Assembly (NCBI RefSeq): GCF_000003605.2
Contig: NW_003109079.1
Coordinates: 247,450 to 284,692, forward strand
DNA: 37,243 bases
Source: Saccoglossus kowalevskii
Lineage: Eukaryota > Hemichordata > Enteropneusta > Harrimaniidae
Direction of reading: 5' to 3'
The position numbers were made by a program, and so were the translations under genes. This document shows, one piece after another, positions 1 to 10,901 of the stretch. The notes beneath the pieces are model-generated. The model was not told the origin of the DNA. It saw nothing but the letters and a program-made list of their open reading frames with translations, and did not search any database. Position 1 is the stretch's first letter. Each line of letters starts with the position of its first letter.

Positions 1-597
1 TAAAAACTGACGCTGAGACCAAAATTATCGCATTGATCAGATCACATGACCTTTTACTAATAAAACTACTTTTATTACCAACAATGATAGTTTGATTTAC
101 AGCACACATGTGCACTTCTTGATTGGATAGTACAGGTAATTCATGCTTAAATCGCGTAGTATAATCACATTTCATAATAAAAAATAAAATAAACAACTAC
201 CTAACTACATGTAACTACTTCACATGATGGCTGAATTCAAACAAATTCTACAAATTCGGTACTCACTTACCGGTACTCACTACATTTTGTACAAATAAAT
301 TCTCTTCTTGCGTGAAGTAAATTTTCTGAGTACACACAGTCTGTGTGTTAAATTACGGTTACAAAATTTAGTAACCATGGTTAAATTTTATTTATTCGTA
401 GACACGTGACCTTTTGCGGCCAATGGCGGCCTGCCTAATCATATAACACTGTCGAAAAACATCAAAGAGGTTTCACAGAATCAAAGAGAGAGTTATTTTG
501 TCAGTTGTATTCATGACAATATCTTATATTTCAATATGACATGATGATTCAATGGTGCAACGCAGGGTTTATTTGTCCACACGCTTTAACATATAAA
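1..597. other. AT-rich non-coding flank
   Basis: No reading frame of note, no recognisable repeat and no RNA gene. It is the far side of the minisatellite array and, if the exchanger gene continues past the window edge, belongs to the same intron. Confidence 0.5.
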
Positions 598-758
598 CTC
601 AATTGACTTAACCCGATACCGAATTGATTTTAACTGATATAGCATTTAATTCAACACGATGCTGTATTGATTCAAACTTTTACACCATTGATTCAAACTT
701 GTAGAGAATTGACTCAACCTAATACAACATTGATTCAAACTGATATAGTGTTGATTCA
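598..758 (+). repeat. Decayed outlying block of the 21-bp minisatellite
   Basis: About eight imperfect 21-bp units can be read here, each with a variant of the core TTGATTCAA (for example AATTGATTTTAACTG near 631 and ACATTGATTCAAACTG near 727). Units differ at many positions and include small indels, unlike the near-identical units after 1036. A 277-bp non-repetitive stretch separates the block from the main array. It looks like an older edge of the same array that is no longer homogenised. Confidence 0.8.
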
Positions 759-1035
759 TATCGTTGGAACCCATGCATGTTTTAGTTTATGTTAGAACCT
801 TTATGATTATGTCATTGTTACATTTGGATACAATGGATATCATTCAGCCAATCGCATGGTTTACCCCTCAAATATCGTTATTGTTACAATCTGTCACTTT
901 TCCTGATTGTGCCACCATCTTGTTATCTCTTGGTTTTTGGAATAAAACTATCGTATGGTCAACTAATTCTCATGACTGAGTGAATTGCCTGAGTCGACCG
1001 TAGACGTTCCCAAATAGATTGTGTCTATCCCCACA
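759..1035. other. Non-repeat spacer inside the minisatellite locus
   Basis: Unique-looking sequence with no 21-bp periodicity. A 71-codon open frame crosses it, but its composition and lack of any family resemblance give no reason to call a gene. It was either inserted into an older array or is the original sequence between two array blocks. Confidence 0.5.
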
Positions 1036-1346
1036 AATCAACTCAATGTAGCATTGATTCAAACTGATATAGCAATGATTCAAACTGATATAGCAATGAT
1101 TCAAACTGATATAGCAATGATTCAAACTGATATAGCAATGATTCAAACTGATATAGCAATGATTCAAACTGATATAGTAATGATTCAAACTGATATAGCA
1201 ATGATTCAAACTGATACAGCATTGATTCAAGCTGATATAGCAAAGATTCAAACTGATATAGCAATTATTCAAACTGATATAGCAATGATTCAAACTGATA
1301 CAGCATTGATTCAAACTGATATAGCAATGATTCAACCTGATATAGC

Positions 1347-1493
1347 ATTGATTCAACTCAATGCAGCATTGATTCAACTCAATACAGCATTGATTCAACT
1401 CAATGCAGCATTGATTCAACTCAATGCAGCATTGATTCAACTCAATGCAGCATTGATTCAACTCAATGCAGCATTGATTCAACTCAATGCAGC
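1347..1493 (+). repeat. Homogenised run of seven type-B units
   Basis: Seven consecutive 21-bp units of the CTCAATGCAGC type (one reads AATACAGC), flanked by type-A units on both sides. The sharp switch of unit type shows local amplification of one founder unit. Confidence 0.85.
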
Positions 1494-1701
1494 ATTGATT
1501 CAAACAGATACAGCAATGATTCAAACAGATACAGCAATGATTCAAACAGATATAGCAATGATTCAAACTGATATAGCAATGATTCAAACAGATATAGCAA
1601 TGATTCAACCTGATATAGCAATGATTCAAACTGATATAGCAATGATTCAAACTGACACAGCATTGATTCAAACTGATATAGCATTGATTCAACTCAATGC
1701 A

Positions 1702-2035
1702 GCATTGATTCAACTCAATGCAGCATTGATTCAAACTGATATAGCAATTATTCAAACCGTCACAACACTGAATCAAACTGATACAGCATTGATTCAAACC
1801 GATACAGCATTGATTCAAACTGATACAGCGTCAATTCAACCTGATACATCATTGATTCAAACTGATAGCATTGATTCAACTCAATGCAGCATTGATTCAA
1901 ACTGATATAGCAATTATTCAAACCGTCACAACACTGAATCAAACTGATACAGCATTGATTCAAACCGATACAGCATTGATTCAAACTGATACAGCGTCAA
2001 TTCAACCTGATACATCATTGATTCAAACTGATATA
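1702..2035 (+). repeat. Higher-order duplication of eight units (166 and 168 bp)
   Basis: Two adjacent copies of the same ordered set of eight different 21-bp variants. Each holds the rare variants ATTATTCAAACCGTCACA, CTGAATCAAACTGATACA and TCAATTCAACCTGATACA in the same order. The marker ATTATTC lies at 1747 and 1913, an offset of 166 bp, because the last unit of the first copy lost two bases (GATAGC for GATATAGC near 1866). That deletion breaks the plus-strand frame. Confidence 0.9.
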
Positions 2036-2205
2036 GCATTGATTCAACTCAATGCAGCATTGATTCAAACTGATATAGTAATGATTCGAACTGATATAGC
2101 AATGATTCAAACTGATATAGCAATGATTCAAACTGATATAGCAATGATTCAAACTGATATAGCAATGATTCAAACTGATACAGCATCGATTCAAACTAAT
2201 ATAGC

Positions 2206-2289
2206 ATTCGTTAAAACTAATATAGCATTCGTTAAAACTAATATAGCATTTGTTAAAACTGATACAGCATTTGTTAAAACTGATACAGC
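2206..2289 (+). repeat. Run of four divergent units with TTAAAAC core
   Basis: Four consecutive units in which TTGATTCAAAC is replaced by TCGTTAAAAC or TTGTTAAAAC. This variant is confined to this run, so it arose once and was amplified locally. Confidence 0.8.
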
Positions 2290-2664
2290 AATGATTCAAC
2301 CTAATACAGCATTGATTCAAACTGATATGGCATTGATTCAAACTGATATGGCATTGATTCAAACTGATATGGCATTGATTCAAACTGATATGGCATGATT
2401 CAAACTGATATAGCAATGATTCAAACTGATATAGCAATGATTCAAACTGATACAGCACTGAATCAAACTGATACAGCAATGATCCAAACCGACACAACAA
2501 TGATTCAAACCGACACAACACTGAATCAAACTGATACAGCATTGATTCAACCTGATACATCAGTGATTCAAACTGATATAGCATTGATTCAAACAGATAT
2601 AGCAATGATTCAACCTGATATAGCAATGATTCAAACTGATATAGCAATGATTCAACTCAATGCA

Positions 2665-2833
2665 GCATTGATTCAACTCAATGCAGCATTGATTCAAACT
2701 GATATAGTAATTATTCAAACCGTCACAGCACTGAATCAAACTAATACAGCGTTGATTCAAACCGATACAGCATTGATTGAAACTGATACAGCATTAATTC
2801 AACCTGATACATCATTGATTCAAACTGATACAT
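2665..2833 (+). repeat. Diverged third copy of the eight-unit higher-order repeat
   Basis: The order of variants seen at 1702-2035 recurs here (marker ATTATTC at 2710) with several substitutions, such as GCGTTGATTC and GCATTAATTC. It is about 38 units away from the second copy, so the eight-unit block was copied or moved within the array before the tandem duplication at 1702-2035. Confidence 0.8.
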
Positions 2834-3294
2834 CATTGATTCAAACAGATATAGCATTGATTCGACTCAATGCAGCATTGATTCAAACTGATATAGCAAT
2901 GATTCAAACCGACACAGCACTGAATCAAACTGATACAGCATTGAATCAAACTGATATAGCATTGCTTCAAACTGATACATCATCGATTCAAACTGATATA
3001 GCATTGATCCAACTCAATGCAGCATTGATTCAAACTGATATAGCAATGATTCAAACTGATATAGCAATGATTCAAACTGATATAGCAATGATTCAAACTG
3101 ATACAGCATTGATTCAAACCGACACAGCAATGATTCAACAGACACAGCACTGAATCAAACTGATAAGCATTGATTCAAACCAATACAACATTGATTAAAA
3201 CTGATACAGCATTGATTTAACCTGATACATCATTGATTCAAACTGATATAGCATTGACTCAACTCAATACAGCATTGATTCAAACTGATATAAC

Positions 3295-3420
3295 AATGAT
3301 TCAACTCAATGCAGCATTGATTCAACTCAATGCAGCATTGATTCAACTCAATGCAGCATTGATTCAACTCAATGCAGCATTGATTCAACTCAATGCAGCA
3401 TTTATTCAACTCAATGCAGC
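3295..3420 (+). repeat. Second homogenised run of type-B units (six)
   Basis: Six consecutive CTCAATGCAGC units, the last with a TTTATTC start. It is separate from the run at 1347-1493 and shows repeated amplification of the same unit family. Confidence 0.85.
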
Positions 3421-3550
3421 ATTGATTCAAACCGACACAGCACTGGATCAAACTGCTATAGCACTGAATCAAACTGCTATAGCATTGATTCAAACTGATA
3501 TAGCATTGATTCAAACTGATATACATGTAGCAATGATTCAACCTGACATA

Positions 3551-3737
3551 GCCTTGACTCAACCGACACAGCATTGATTCAAACTGATAAAGCATTGATT
3601 AAAACTGACACAGCATTGATTAAAACTGACACAGCATTGATTCAAACTGATATAGCCTTGACTCAACCGACACAGCATTGATTCAAACTGATAAAGCATT
3701 GATTAAAACTGACACAGCATTGATTAAAACTGATATA
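3551..3737 (+). repeat. 104-bp higher-order repeat (second copy partial)
   Basis: A five-unit block begins with a shortened 20-bp unit (GCCTTGACTCAACCGACACA) at 3551 and again at 3655, giving a 104-bp period (20 + 4 x 21). The second copy lacks one internal unit. The GCCTTGACTC start contains a perfect TGACTCA, an AP-1-type site, instead of the usual TGATTCA. Confidence 0.85.
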
Positions 3738-3764
3738 CCGGTAGCAATAATTCAAACTGATATA

Positions 3765-3911
3765 GCATCGATTCAAACTGATATAGCATCGATTCAAACT
3801 GATATAGCATCGATTCAAACTGATATAGCATCGATTCAAACTGATATAGCATCGATTCAAACTGATATAGCATCGATTCAAACTGATATAGCATCGATTC
3901 AACTTAATGTA
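3765..3911 (+). repeat. Homogenised run of ATCGATTC units
   Basis: Six identical 21-bp units plus one diverged unit, all with an ATCGATTCAA start in place of ATTGATTCAA. The substitution creates a regularly spaced ATCGAT (ClaI-type) site, so a restriction ladder would reveal this run. Confidence 0.9.
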
Positions 3912-3988
3912 GCATTGATACAAACTGACACACCATTAACTCAATCTAATACAGCACTGATTTAACCTGATATTATTGATTCAACTTG

Positions 3989-6900
3989 ATGGTGTAGGAA
4001 TGTCAGTTTAATTCCTTCTCAACAGGAGAAGTCAATTAGCAAAATAGTAGAAAAGCTGCTTTCTATGAATTATAAAAGATTATAGTGGGAGAGAAAAAAA
4101 GATTAATCTTCAGAGTAGATTTCAGAGACATAAGAAATTCAATGAACACCATTTTTTTGCCCGCTATATTTTTCCCATATTTAGTTAGTTTCTCATAATT
4201 TGATTAATAATTTTGGACATAATTTTAATTGACTACAGATTTTGATCAATAGAAAAAAAAATATGAAAAAGCTTACACAGGTTTATTTCCATGAAAGGCG
4301 ACAAGAAGTAACCTTCCATTCAAAAAATCTTGATACATTTATTTAATACTGGTGCATCCAAAACAGCCAGAAAAGAGAACAAACAAGCTACCTTGTATGA
4401 CAGGTACCGGAATGACAATACACAATATATTAGGCTATACATGTATATAGTGACACCAACGACTTGATTGGACGAAACCTCCAAAAATTTGTGACAGCTA
4501 TGGTGCAAATTTAGTTACTAGTAAATTATGGTAATATACATAAACAGTAAACATCACCTGACCAAATCTAATTCTTAATTAACATAAAGTTAAACCTATT
4601 ACCTTCCCAAGTGCTACTATAAAAAACAACACTGCAAACCCCTCCAGACCACGGATAATTTCAGCCATTTGATTTAAGATGGAAGAGCTGCAGTGAATGT
4701 GAATTGAAAGCTTTTAAAAGGGATACCATTATCAGGAGCATCAACAGCAGGAGCTATGACTGCTCAATAGCAATTTTACAGAATGCTGAAACCACTGTTA
4801 ATTTGTATCAGTTCAAGTCGATGTGTTCTTGAAGAACAATACAGAAGACTAATTAATTGGACAAGGTATAAGAACAAATAAACAATTGTTGTCATACATA
4901 CTATGTTATTTATCATGAAATTGGATCATAAAAAACTGATTTATTATGTATGTATCCTACCTCCACAATTTTTCTCTAATCGTTTCCGTGGGTTGGAAAT
5001 GAAATATACATGTATTGAACATCTTTAAAAACGAGTTTTGAATTCATAATGAAACTCGTGGGGGGTGTAATGATTCATTCTAAAGTTCATACATTTGTAT
5101 TGATTCCTACATATATATATATATATATATACATGTATATATACGCCCTAAAAATCCCTTAAAAATCCTCTTTCTTTCTCAGAATATCAATTCTACTATC
5201 ATACTCAAGGCCTTTAGGTCACTCAACTCGGTGGAATCTAATCAGAGCATCATTAGATGATAAGTATGAATCCAGGCAAATGGAGTTAACATTAAAAAAA
5301 AGATAACATACATAAAGGCTTTTAAACACAGACTGACTGACTGGATCAACAAAATTGTGGAGATGGATCAATATGTAGCTTTTCACTTCAATGGACAGAG
5401 GTACAACGTTTAACTCTAATATTTACACATAGAACCAATGCAAAAATGACTTTATTACATCATTATCCTATGTTCATTCCAAATAAACAAGCTTTGATTT
5501 GAATAATTATCAAATTCTCACTGAATTCAATGTTCATTTACATTACTAATATAGATAAACAAGTAGAATGGCAGATATTGTAAAACGCAAAAATTGAATA
5601 TTCATGAGCTATGCATGTCAGGAAAAAAAATCATACATATATTTGCATATGTGAATATTTAACAATGATTCTTGTAAGACAATAAGTTGGTGGCGATATC
5701 CGCAAAATTTCCTCTTTATCAATACCCTTTAATGAATCTTCAAATCGCCAAATTTTCAAAGCGACGAGAATAGAAAATTTCGGTATTCAGAGAGAATACA
5801 ATCTGAAGATCTAAATTTTGAAGTAGCGAGATGACAAGAAGACCCGTACTCGTACTCTAATTAGTAATAATATACGACTACCGTAAGTATACCATACTAC
5901 GATCAAATCCGCAGTGGGTGAACGTCAAAAGCTATCAATGAGCCACCTTCAAGTTATTGTCAATACCTAGTAAGCCATGTTCGTTTCCTAGACACACGTC
6001 ATTGCAGTTGTTCAGACAGGCAACATGAAAAACGATAGGTTTGAAGTTTACACACGTACTCTAGCAACAAACAGAACAAGTCTTCCCGGGTTTCAATTTC
6101 AACTGCTAATTATGCAAAGGTAATATCTAAATGTTTTGGAAACATTTTGTACTTTTTTGTAAATTTTAAATTCCAACGAGTTTTGATTAAAATTATTATA
6201 ATTTATTTTATAAAAAAAAATTATAAAACAGGTCTTGGTCATTCAATTGGTTTACAATAACATGTTCTTAATGCAAATTAAATAATTAAAATGCAGATAT
6301 ACACACCGATGCTGCCTGAAGTATACACCTGTCTAACATATTTTTATTCAAATCTGATCAGCTGTTTACATAAAAATCATAGAAACATGCATATACACAA
6401 CTTCATGCTCTTGTTTTTGCTACCAGCACAGGTGACCAACAAACTAAAATTAAATGTACATACAATAATCTGTTTATTTATTATTTATCATAGTACTGGT
6501 ATATCACTGCCCATATTTGGTCATCCTGTGAAAATGATTGTTTACACTCTAACTTCTGTGAATTTTAAATTGTTTTGATGAATTCTATAAGTTGCATAAT
6601 TATCTCCGCTATCACGACAATTGTCATTTAAAAAAATTTAGGAAGTGAAATTAAAAAAATCAAAAAATTCATGTCAATAAAATTAATTATATAAATTTAT
6701 ATTTAATTTAATGTACAATCTGTCGCATGTCTGGGATAGTCTCCTAATCAAAACTGGCACTGCAAATGAATTTCGTTATTATATAATAGTCATATTCACG
6801 AAAATAGGCGGAATTCAGCCACAACTGTCTCGTCTTCAGTGCAGTCATACAAATGAAAGGAGAGGTTTGAAAAAAAGTGACGCTAACAACAGAAGACATC

Positions 6901-8025
6901 ACAAACACAACGTCATTATATCTTTCATTCGATAATGTTTTTTCTTCTACTTTATAGTTGCCAGTATATAAATCTAATAAAAGAGCTATGAATATAACAC
7001 AACCAATTGAACTGAATGTTCCATCGACTAGTATCCATTAGCACAGAATTTCTCCTCCCAAATTGACAATTTAATGAATGTTCAAAACATATTATTAACT
7101 GTTTTTTTTTTCTTTAAACACTCTTTTCTGGTTATAAAATGTATAGCATAAGTGGCCGTCAAAAAAAAAATTAATAAATTCACTTCAATTGAAAATTATT
7201 TTATTTGTTCAATTTATAAAACACTCCAGCAAAGAAAGCTAAGCCTGTGTGGCAGAGGAAAACTACTGACTAACAAGGGACGATAATTGCAGACAAATGC
7301 TAGAGCATCTGTTGTTATGCACATGTATCACAGGCAGGGAAAAACACCAAGAACCAATTTGATAAATTGTACTTTGGACAGATTACCATTGCCAGTTGGT
7401 TGATTCTAATCACAATGGCCATTTTCATTTTTTCTTTTTTTTCTATGACTTGATATTAGACGTAAAATAAAATAAATGAGTCAGCTTCTCATATTTGTAT
7501 GACCTTTCTCAATTTACAAGATAAGATTTTCAAATCACATTTCATTTTTATTCTACAGTGCATAACGCATAATTGGTCAAATTTAGTATTATTATTGATG
7601 ATTTTTAATCTACTATGTTTAGACAACAGTTTTTTTTTTGTTTTTTTTTTTTAACAGTAAAATTTAATTTCAGGGCCGAATGGAACATTAAGCATTATTT
7701 TTGGGATGGCATGTTTTGACCTCTAACCTGTTTCCCTCCTTTATTTAATTTGCAGTCAATACACTACAGAGCTAACTCCATTGTTAGGGAATAAGCCAGA
7801 ATGAAATTTATTCCCATGGGGCTGGCTACCTCTTATTAGTTAGTACACCCAACTGCAGTAATTGGAAACTGTTATCGTTTCCAAATAAACCTTTAACATT
7901 TAATACTGACGATATTCTCAGACAATTTATAACAGGCTCTGATGAGCAGGACTGTTAAACTCGCGCTACAAATGGACAGTTTGGTTACTCGAAGAAAACT
8001 GTTGTTCAACTGAAAATTTTATCGT
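3989..8025. other. Non-coding intronic stretch
   Basis: No exon, RNA gene or clear transposon seen. Short simple repeats only: an (AT)n tract at 5111-5143, A-rich and T-rich runs, and T-rich sequence near 7629-7652. Open frames here are short and have no recognisable product. Confidence 0.5.
5111..5143. repeat. (AT)n microsatellite
   Basis: About ten uninterrupted AT dinucleotides followed by an interrupted tail containing ACATGTATATATA. Confidence 0.9.
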
Positions 8026-8320
8026 TACCTCTAGCAAAGAGAGTAAAATTTTATGAGACCAGGTCACTATTTGTGTGCACAGAAGAGTACAACTTAATTG
8101 TTCTGTATTTTGTGAACATAGCAAACCTATTTATGCCTTGCCATCAACCAGTTGATTTACGAACATGCGACTATTTTATTTGTACCTCTAGCAAAGAGAG
8201 TAAAATTTTATGAGGCCAGGTCACTATTTGTGTGCGCAGAAGAGTACAACTTAATTGTTCTGTATTTTGTGAACATAGCAAACCTATTTATGCCTTGCCA
8301 TCAACCAGTCGATTACGATC
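8026..8320 (+). repeat. 157-bp tandem duplication
   Basis: The sequence starting TACCTCTAGCAAAGAGAG at 8026 recurs at 8183, 157 bp later, with only a few substitutions (for example GAGACCAGG versus GAGGCCAGG, GTGCACAG versus GTGCGCAG) until about 8318. The first copy lies in a frame open from 7959 to 8213; because 157 is not a multiple of three, the second copy is open in a different frame (8152-8358, 68 codons). The shared peptide includes VKFYE, LIVLYFVNIANLF and MPCHQPVD. I do not recognise a family. It may be a fragment of an old gene or transposon, or chance. Confidence 0.85.
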
Positions 8321-8604
8321 ATTTAGCGTCTATGTATGCAGAATTCAATATCTATTAAGTGGCAATCAATGAAGCAATTGCATCAGATTATGTTTGCGAG
8401 TGGATTGCAATCTGCGAATATAACTAAAGAGATCTCAAGCTATTGTTATTTTGATGAAGGATCCCTATATTAATGTACATTGTGGTACTCCCAGGGTGCA
8501 TCTCACTCACGTGTGCGAAGAGAATATTTGCAACAGTCTTTTGTCTTTCACAATAGGGATTTGTGAACATAAGTAATAAATGCACCATGAGAGTACTGCC
8601 ATCT

Positions 8605-8652
8605 TGTGTGGCTTCTTATAGCGTTATCTTGTGACGCTATAATGTGTGGCTT
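8605..8652. repeat. Miniature inverted repeat bounded by 10-bp direct repeats
   Basis: A 9-bp perfect inverted repeat (TTATAGCGT at 8616-8624, ACGCTATAA at 8634-8642) with a 9-base loop is flanked by direct copies of TGTGTGGCTT at 8605-8614 and 8643-8652. ATCTTGTG also occurs both left of the structure (8601) and in the loop (8626). It resembles a tiny insertion with a target duplication, or a template-switch mutation. Confidence 0.75.
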
Positions 8653-10023
8653 TAATACTAAAGTAGGGATTTCTTGAACTGAACCATGGAGTACCACTAA
8701 AGTGATTTATTTTAAGTCCCTGAGATGCTGAAAAATCTGAACCAAATTTATGGAACTGCTTGGCAACAAACTTCTGACACAATTACATCTTTCAAATACC
8801 TTGGCTGTTCTAGTTATTATAGTGTGCATATGTTTTTACATGCCAAAGGCTTCAAACTAAATTTTGCCGACAATAAACCTTAAAACACCTCAAATTGATA
8901 TCGTATTTACTCCAATTGTAAACCAAGAGTTGCATTTATTGTATACCGGATCTTTAAAATACAACTTATTTAGACCACAGACACGCCTCTGTCATTTACA
9001 TGACAGCATGTCATAATAATAGAGCACGATATACTGACTCATTAAAATATTACTTATTCTGACCATATAGCAAATAGATTTATAGATTTTTAAACATAAA
9101 TTTTAGTATGCTGAACTACACTTTATTTTTACAAAAAATATATCCCACATTAATCTACATACAAAATTATTTTGACGTAACAGACAAGGAGTTGTATGAC
9201 ATCCATGATAGATGACAAGAAATACAAGATAGATACCAGACGTATTTCAATAACAACCAAATGAGTATGTTATATTTATAGCACAGTGAGAAAGACTGTA
9301 TCATCCCCTTGACAACAGCTATGAGCAATTATAAAAAAATTATTATTGCTAGATAGTTTTGTTGAACACACAAAATATATTTAAAATTGCACAACATGAA
9401 ATGCATGAAACATACACAACCACCTAGGTCCCTGTCCCCTACCTCTCTGTCCCACTTCCACCCCTAATAAAATAATGACATGATATGACAGATCTCAACA
9501 ACAGCTGTCTTCTCAAAGACAAATGAGACATTGCAATTATGACAGCAGTATGAAGCATGGACAAATAATAGACATAGATCATTTATAGCAATGTATGTAC
9601 AACAGTGAATACAATTATTTCTCTTTTTTGTAAACTATTACGCATAAAAAAAAAAACACGGAGTGAAAAACAATTGACTCCCAGGTAGTCTACCAATCAA
9701 TTCTCAGACATGTTGTCATGGCAATTGTGCACCTTTAACGAGAATGCAGAAAGGCAGTGCGGATGTTTTAATACTTCAGACTTTATGCTTGGTCAACTTT
9801 TTACCTTATCGATACTAACAAGGAAAGACATTATTAATTTTGAATTCGGCTATTGAGGCCAATCAGGGCTGCAGTTGGTGCTTTGTAAAATTGCAACAAT
9901 AGATGTGAGTCAAGACGCAGTTTACAGAGAATACTGATCAACTTAATGACCCAGACAGTGATAAAAGTACACGACCCAATGATTCTCTTTAACCAAATGT
10001 GCCAAACTTTACATTATAAATGT

Positions 10024-10067
10024 AATAATTGTCTGATCTGACATCAGATCTCATAAACACAATTATT
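10024..10067. other. Nested inverted repeats, potential hairpin
   Basis: An outer 9-bp pair (AATAATTGT at 10024-10032, ACAATTATT at 10059-10067) encloses an inner 7-bp pair (GATCTGA at 10035-10041, TCAGATC at 10044-10050) with a two-base loop. No function is implied by the surroundings. Confidence 0.7.
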
Positions 10068-10881
10068 CCATTAGTTTAGTAGGGGTGGTCAGCATTCGCG
10101 ATATATTAAGTTTACACTACATGGGCAATGAAGGACCACTAGACATCAAGACCCTCAAATTATACTGATCATATTACAATATAAAAGAAACCAAAAATAT
10201 TATAGAATAATAATTGACAATATTAGTAAGGGTAACATTCAATTACAGTTAATAAACAAATTACTTTTAAACTATAAATTGCCATTAACCAATGAAGCAA
10301 CATGAATTATTGACCAATTAATGACCACCTGCCAACCCTCGAATAAAATAGTATGCCCCGAATGTCTTGTCAAGTATATTAAGACAAGCCTTTCAAACAT
10401 GCAGTGTATACTGATATAAAATGTATATATTGTTAATTTCAACCAACCAAGTGATTAAAATACTTGAAACTTGAAAGCCACAATTTTCTGTCTGTCTGTC
10501 ATTGGACAACATATCGCTATATACATTTCTCAGTACAGTTCGTGCATATTTAATAGCAGCAGAGATACACTAAATTAGCTGTCAACAGCACTGACACACT
10601 GGTGATTAATTGCATCAAGGACAATGCCTGTATAAAAGATATTTTATTTATTCACTGTTAGACCTGGGTTATTATTAGGTTTTGTCACTGTATTTACTGT
10701 GAATTCATGCCACAGCTGTAAAATTGGAAACGAGAAAAAAAAATAAACAACACTTTCAAATGAGGAGAATAGTTCTGAATAGGTGATAAACCTGCTGGTA
10801 AATGCATAACTGAATTTTATTATTATGCATACCAGCAAATAAAAAATAAATTCCAATGTGTTTTCATTTATTTTATTGGTA

Positions 10882-10901
10882 GGGTAGGGAGGGGGAGGGG
10901 G
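10882..10901 (+). other. G-quadruplex motif
   Basis: Four guanine tracts G3, G3, G5 and G5 separated by loops TA, A and A, which meets the canonical four-tract pattern with very short loops. It lies on the strand opposite the exchanger transcript, so it could form in DNA but not in that pre-mRNA. Confidence 0.85.

Larger units (their letters stand above)
1036..3988 (+). repeat. 21-bp minisatellite array, about 140 units
   Basis: Almost uninterrupted head-to-tail units of 21 bp. Two main unit families share the start ATTGATTCAA: type A continues as ACTGATATAGC, type B as CTCAATGCAGC. Further variants carry GATACAGC, GATATGGC, a TCGTTAAAAC start, or an ATCGATTC start. Because 21 is a multiple of three and the unit lacks stops in three of six frames, long open frames appear on both strands (plus-strand heptad MIQTDIA; minus-strand heptads CYISLNH and LYQFESL). 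The plus frame is broken by small indels near 1866, 2395, 3140-3165 and 3575, and unit differences do not favour synonymous sites, so I read it as a non-coding minisatellite. Homogeneous centre and diverged edges are typical of slippage and unequal exchange. Confidence 0.95.

Noticed and set aside
1021-3965. Repetitive protein-coding gene (MIQTDIA or LNQCCIE heptads)
   Set aside because: Frames are open simply because a 21-bp unit without stops repeats. Indels shift the frame at several places, both strands are open, and no flanking coding sequence or clear promoter is seen.
1036-3988. CRISPR-like repeat array
   Set aside because: Units are contiguous without unique spacers, and the window is clearly animal DNA.
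5821-5880. Minus-strand LEYEYG frame as the missing CBD2 exon
   Set aside because: Only a short EYE resemblance; the rest does not match the exchanger family and no acceptor precedes it.
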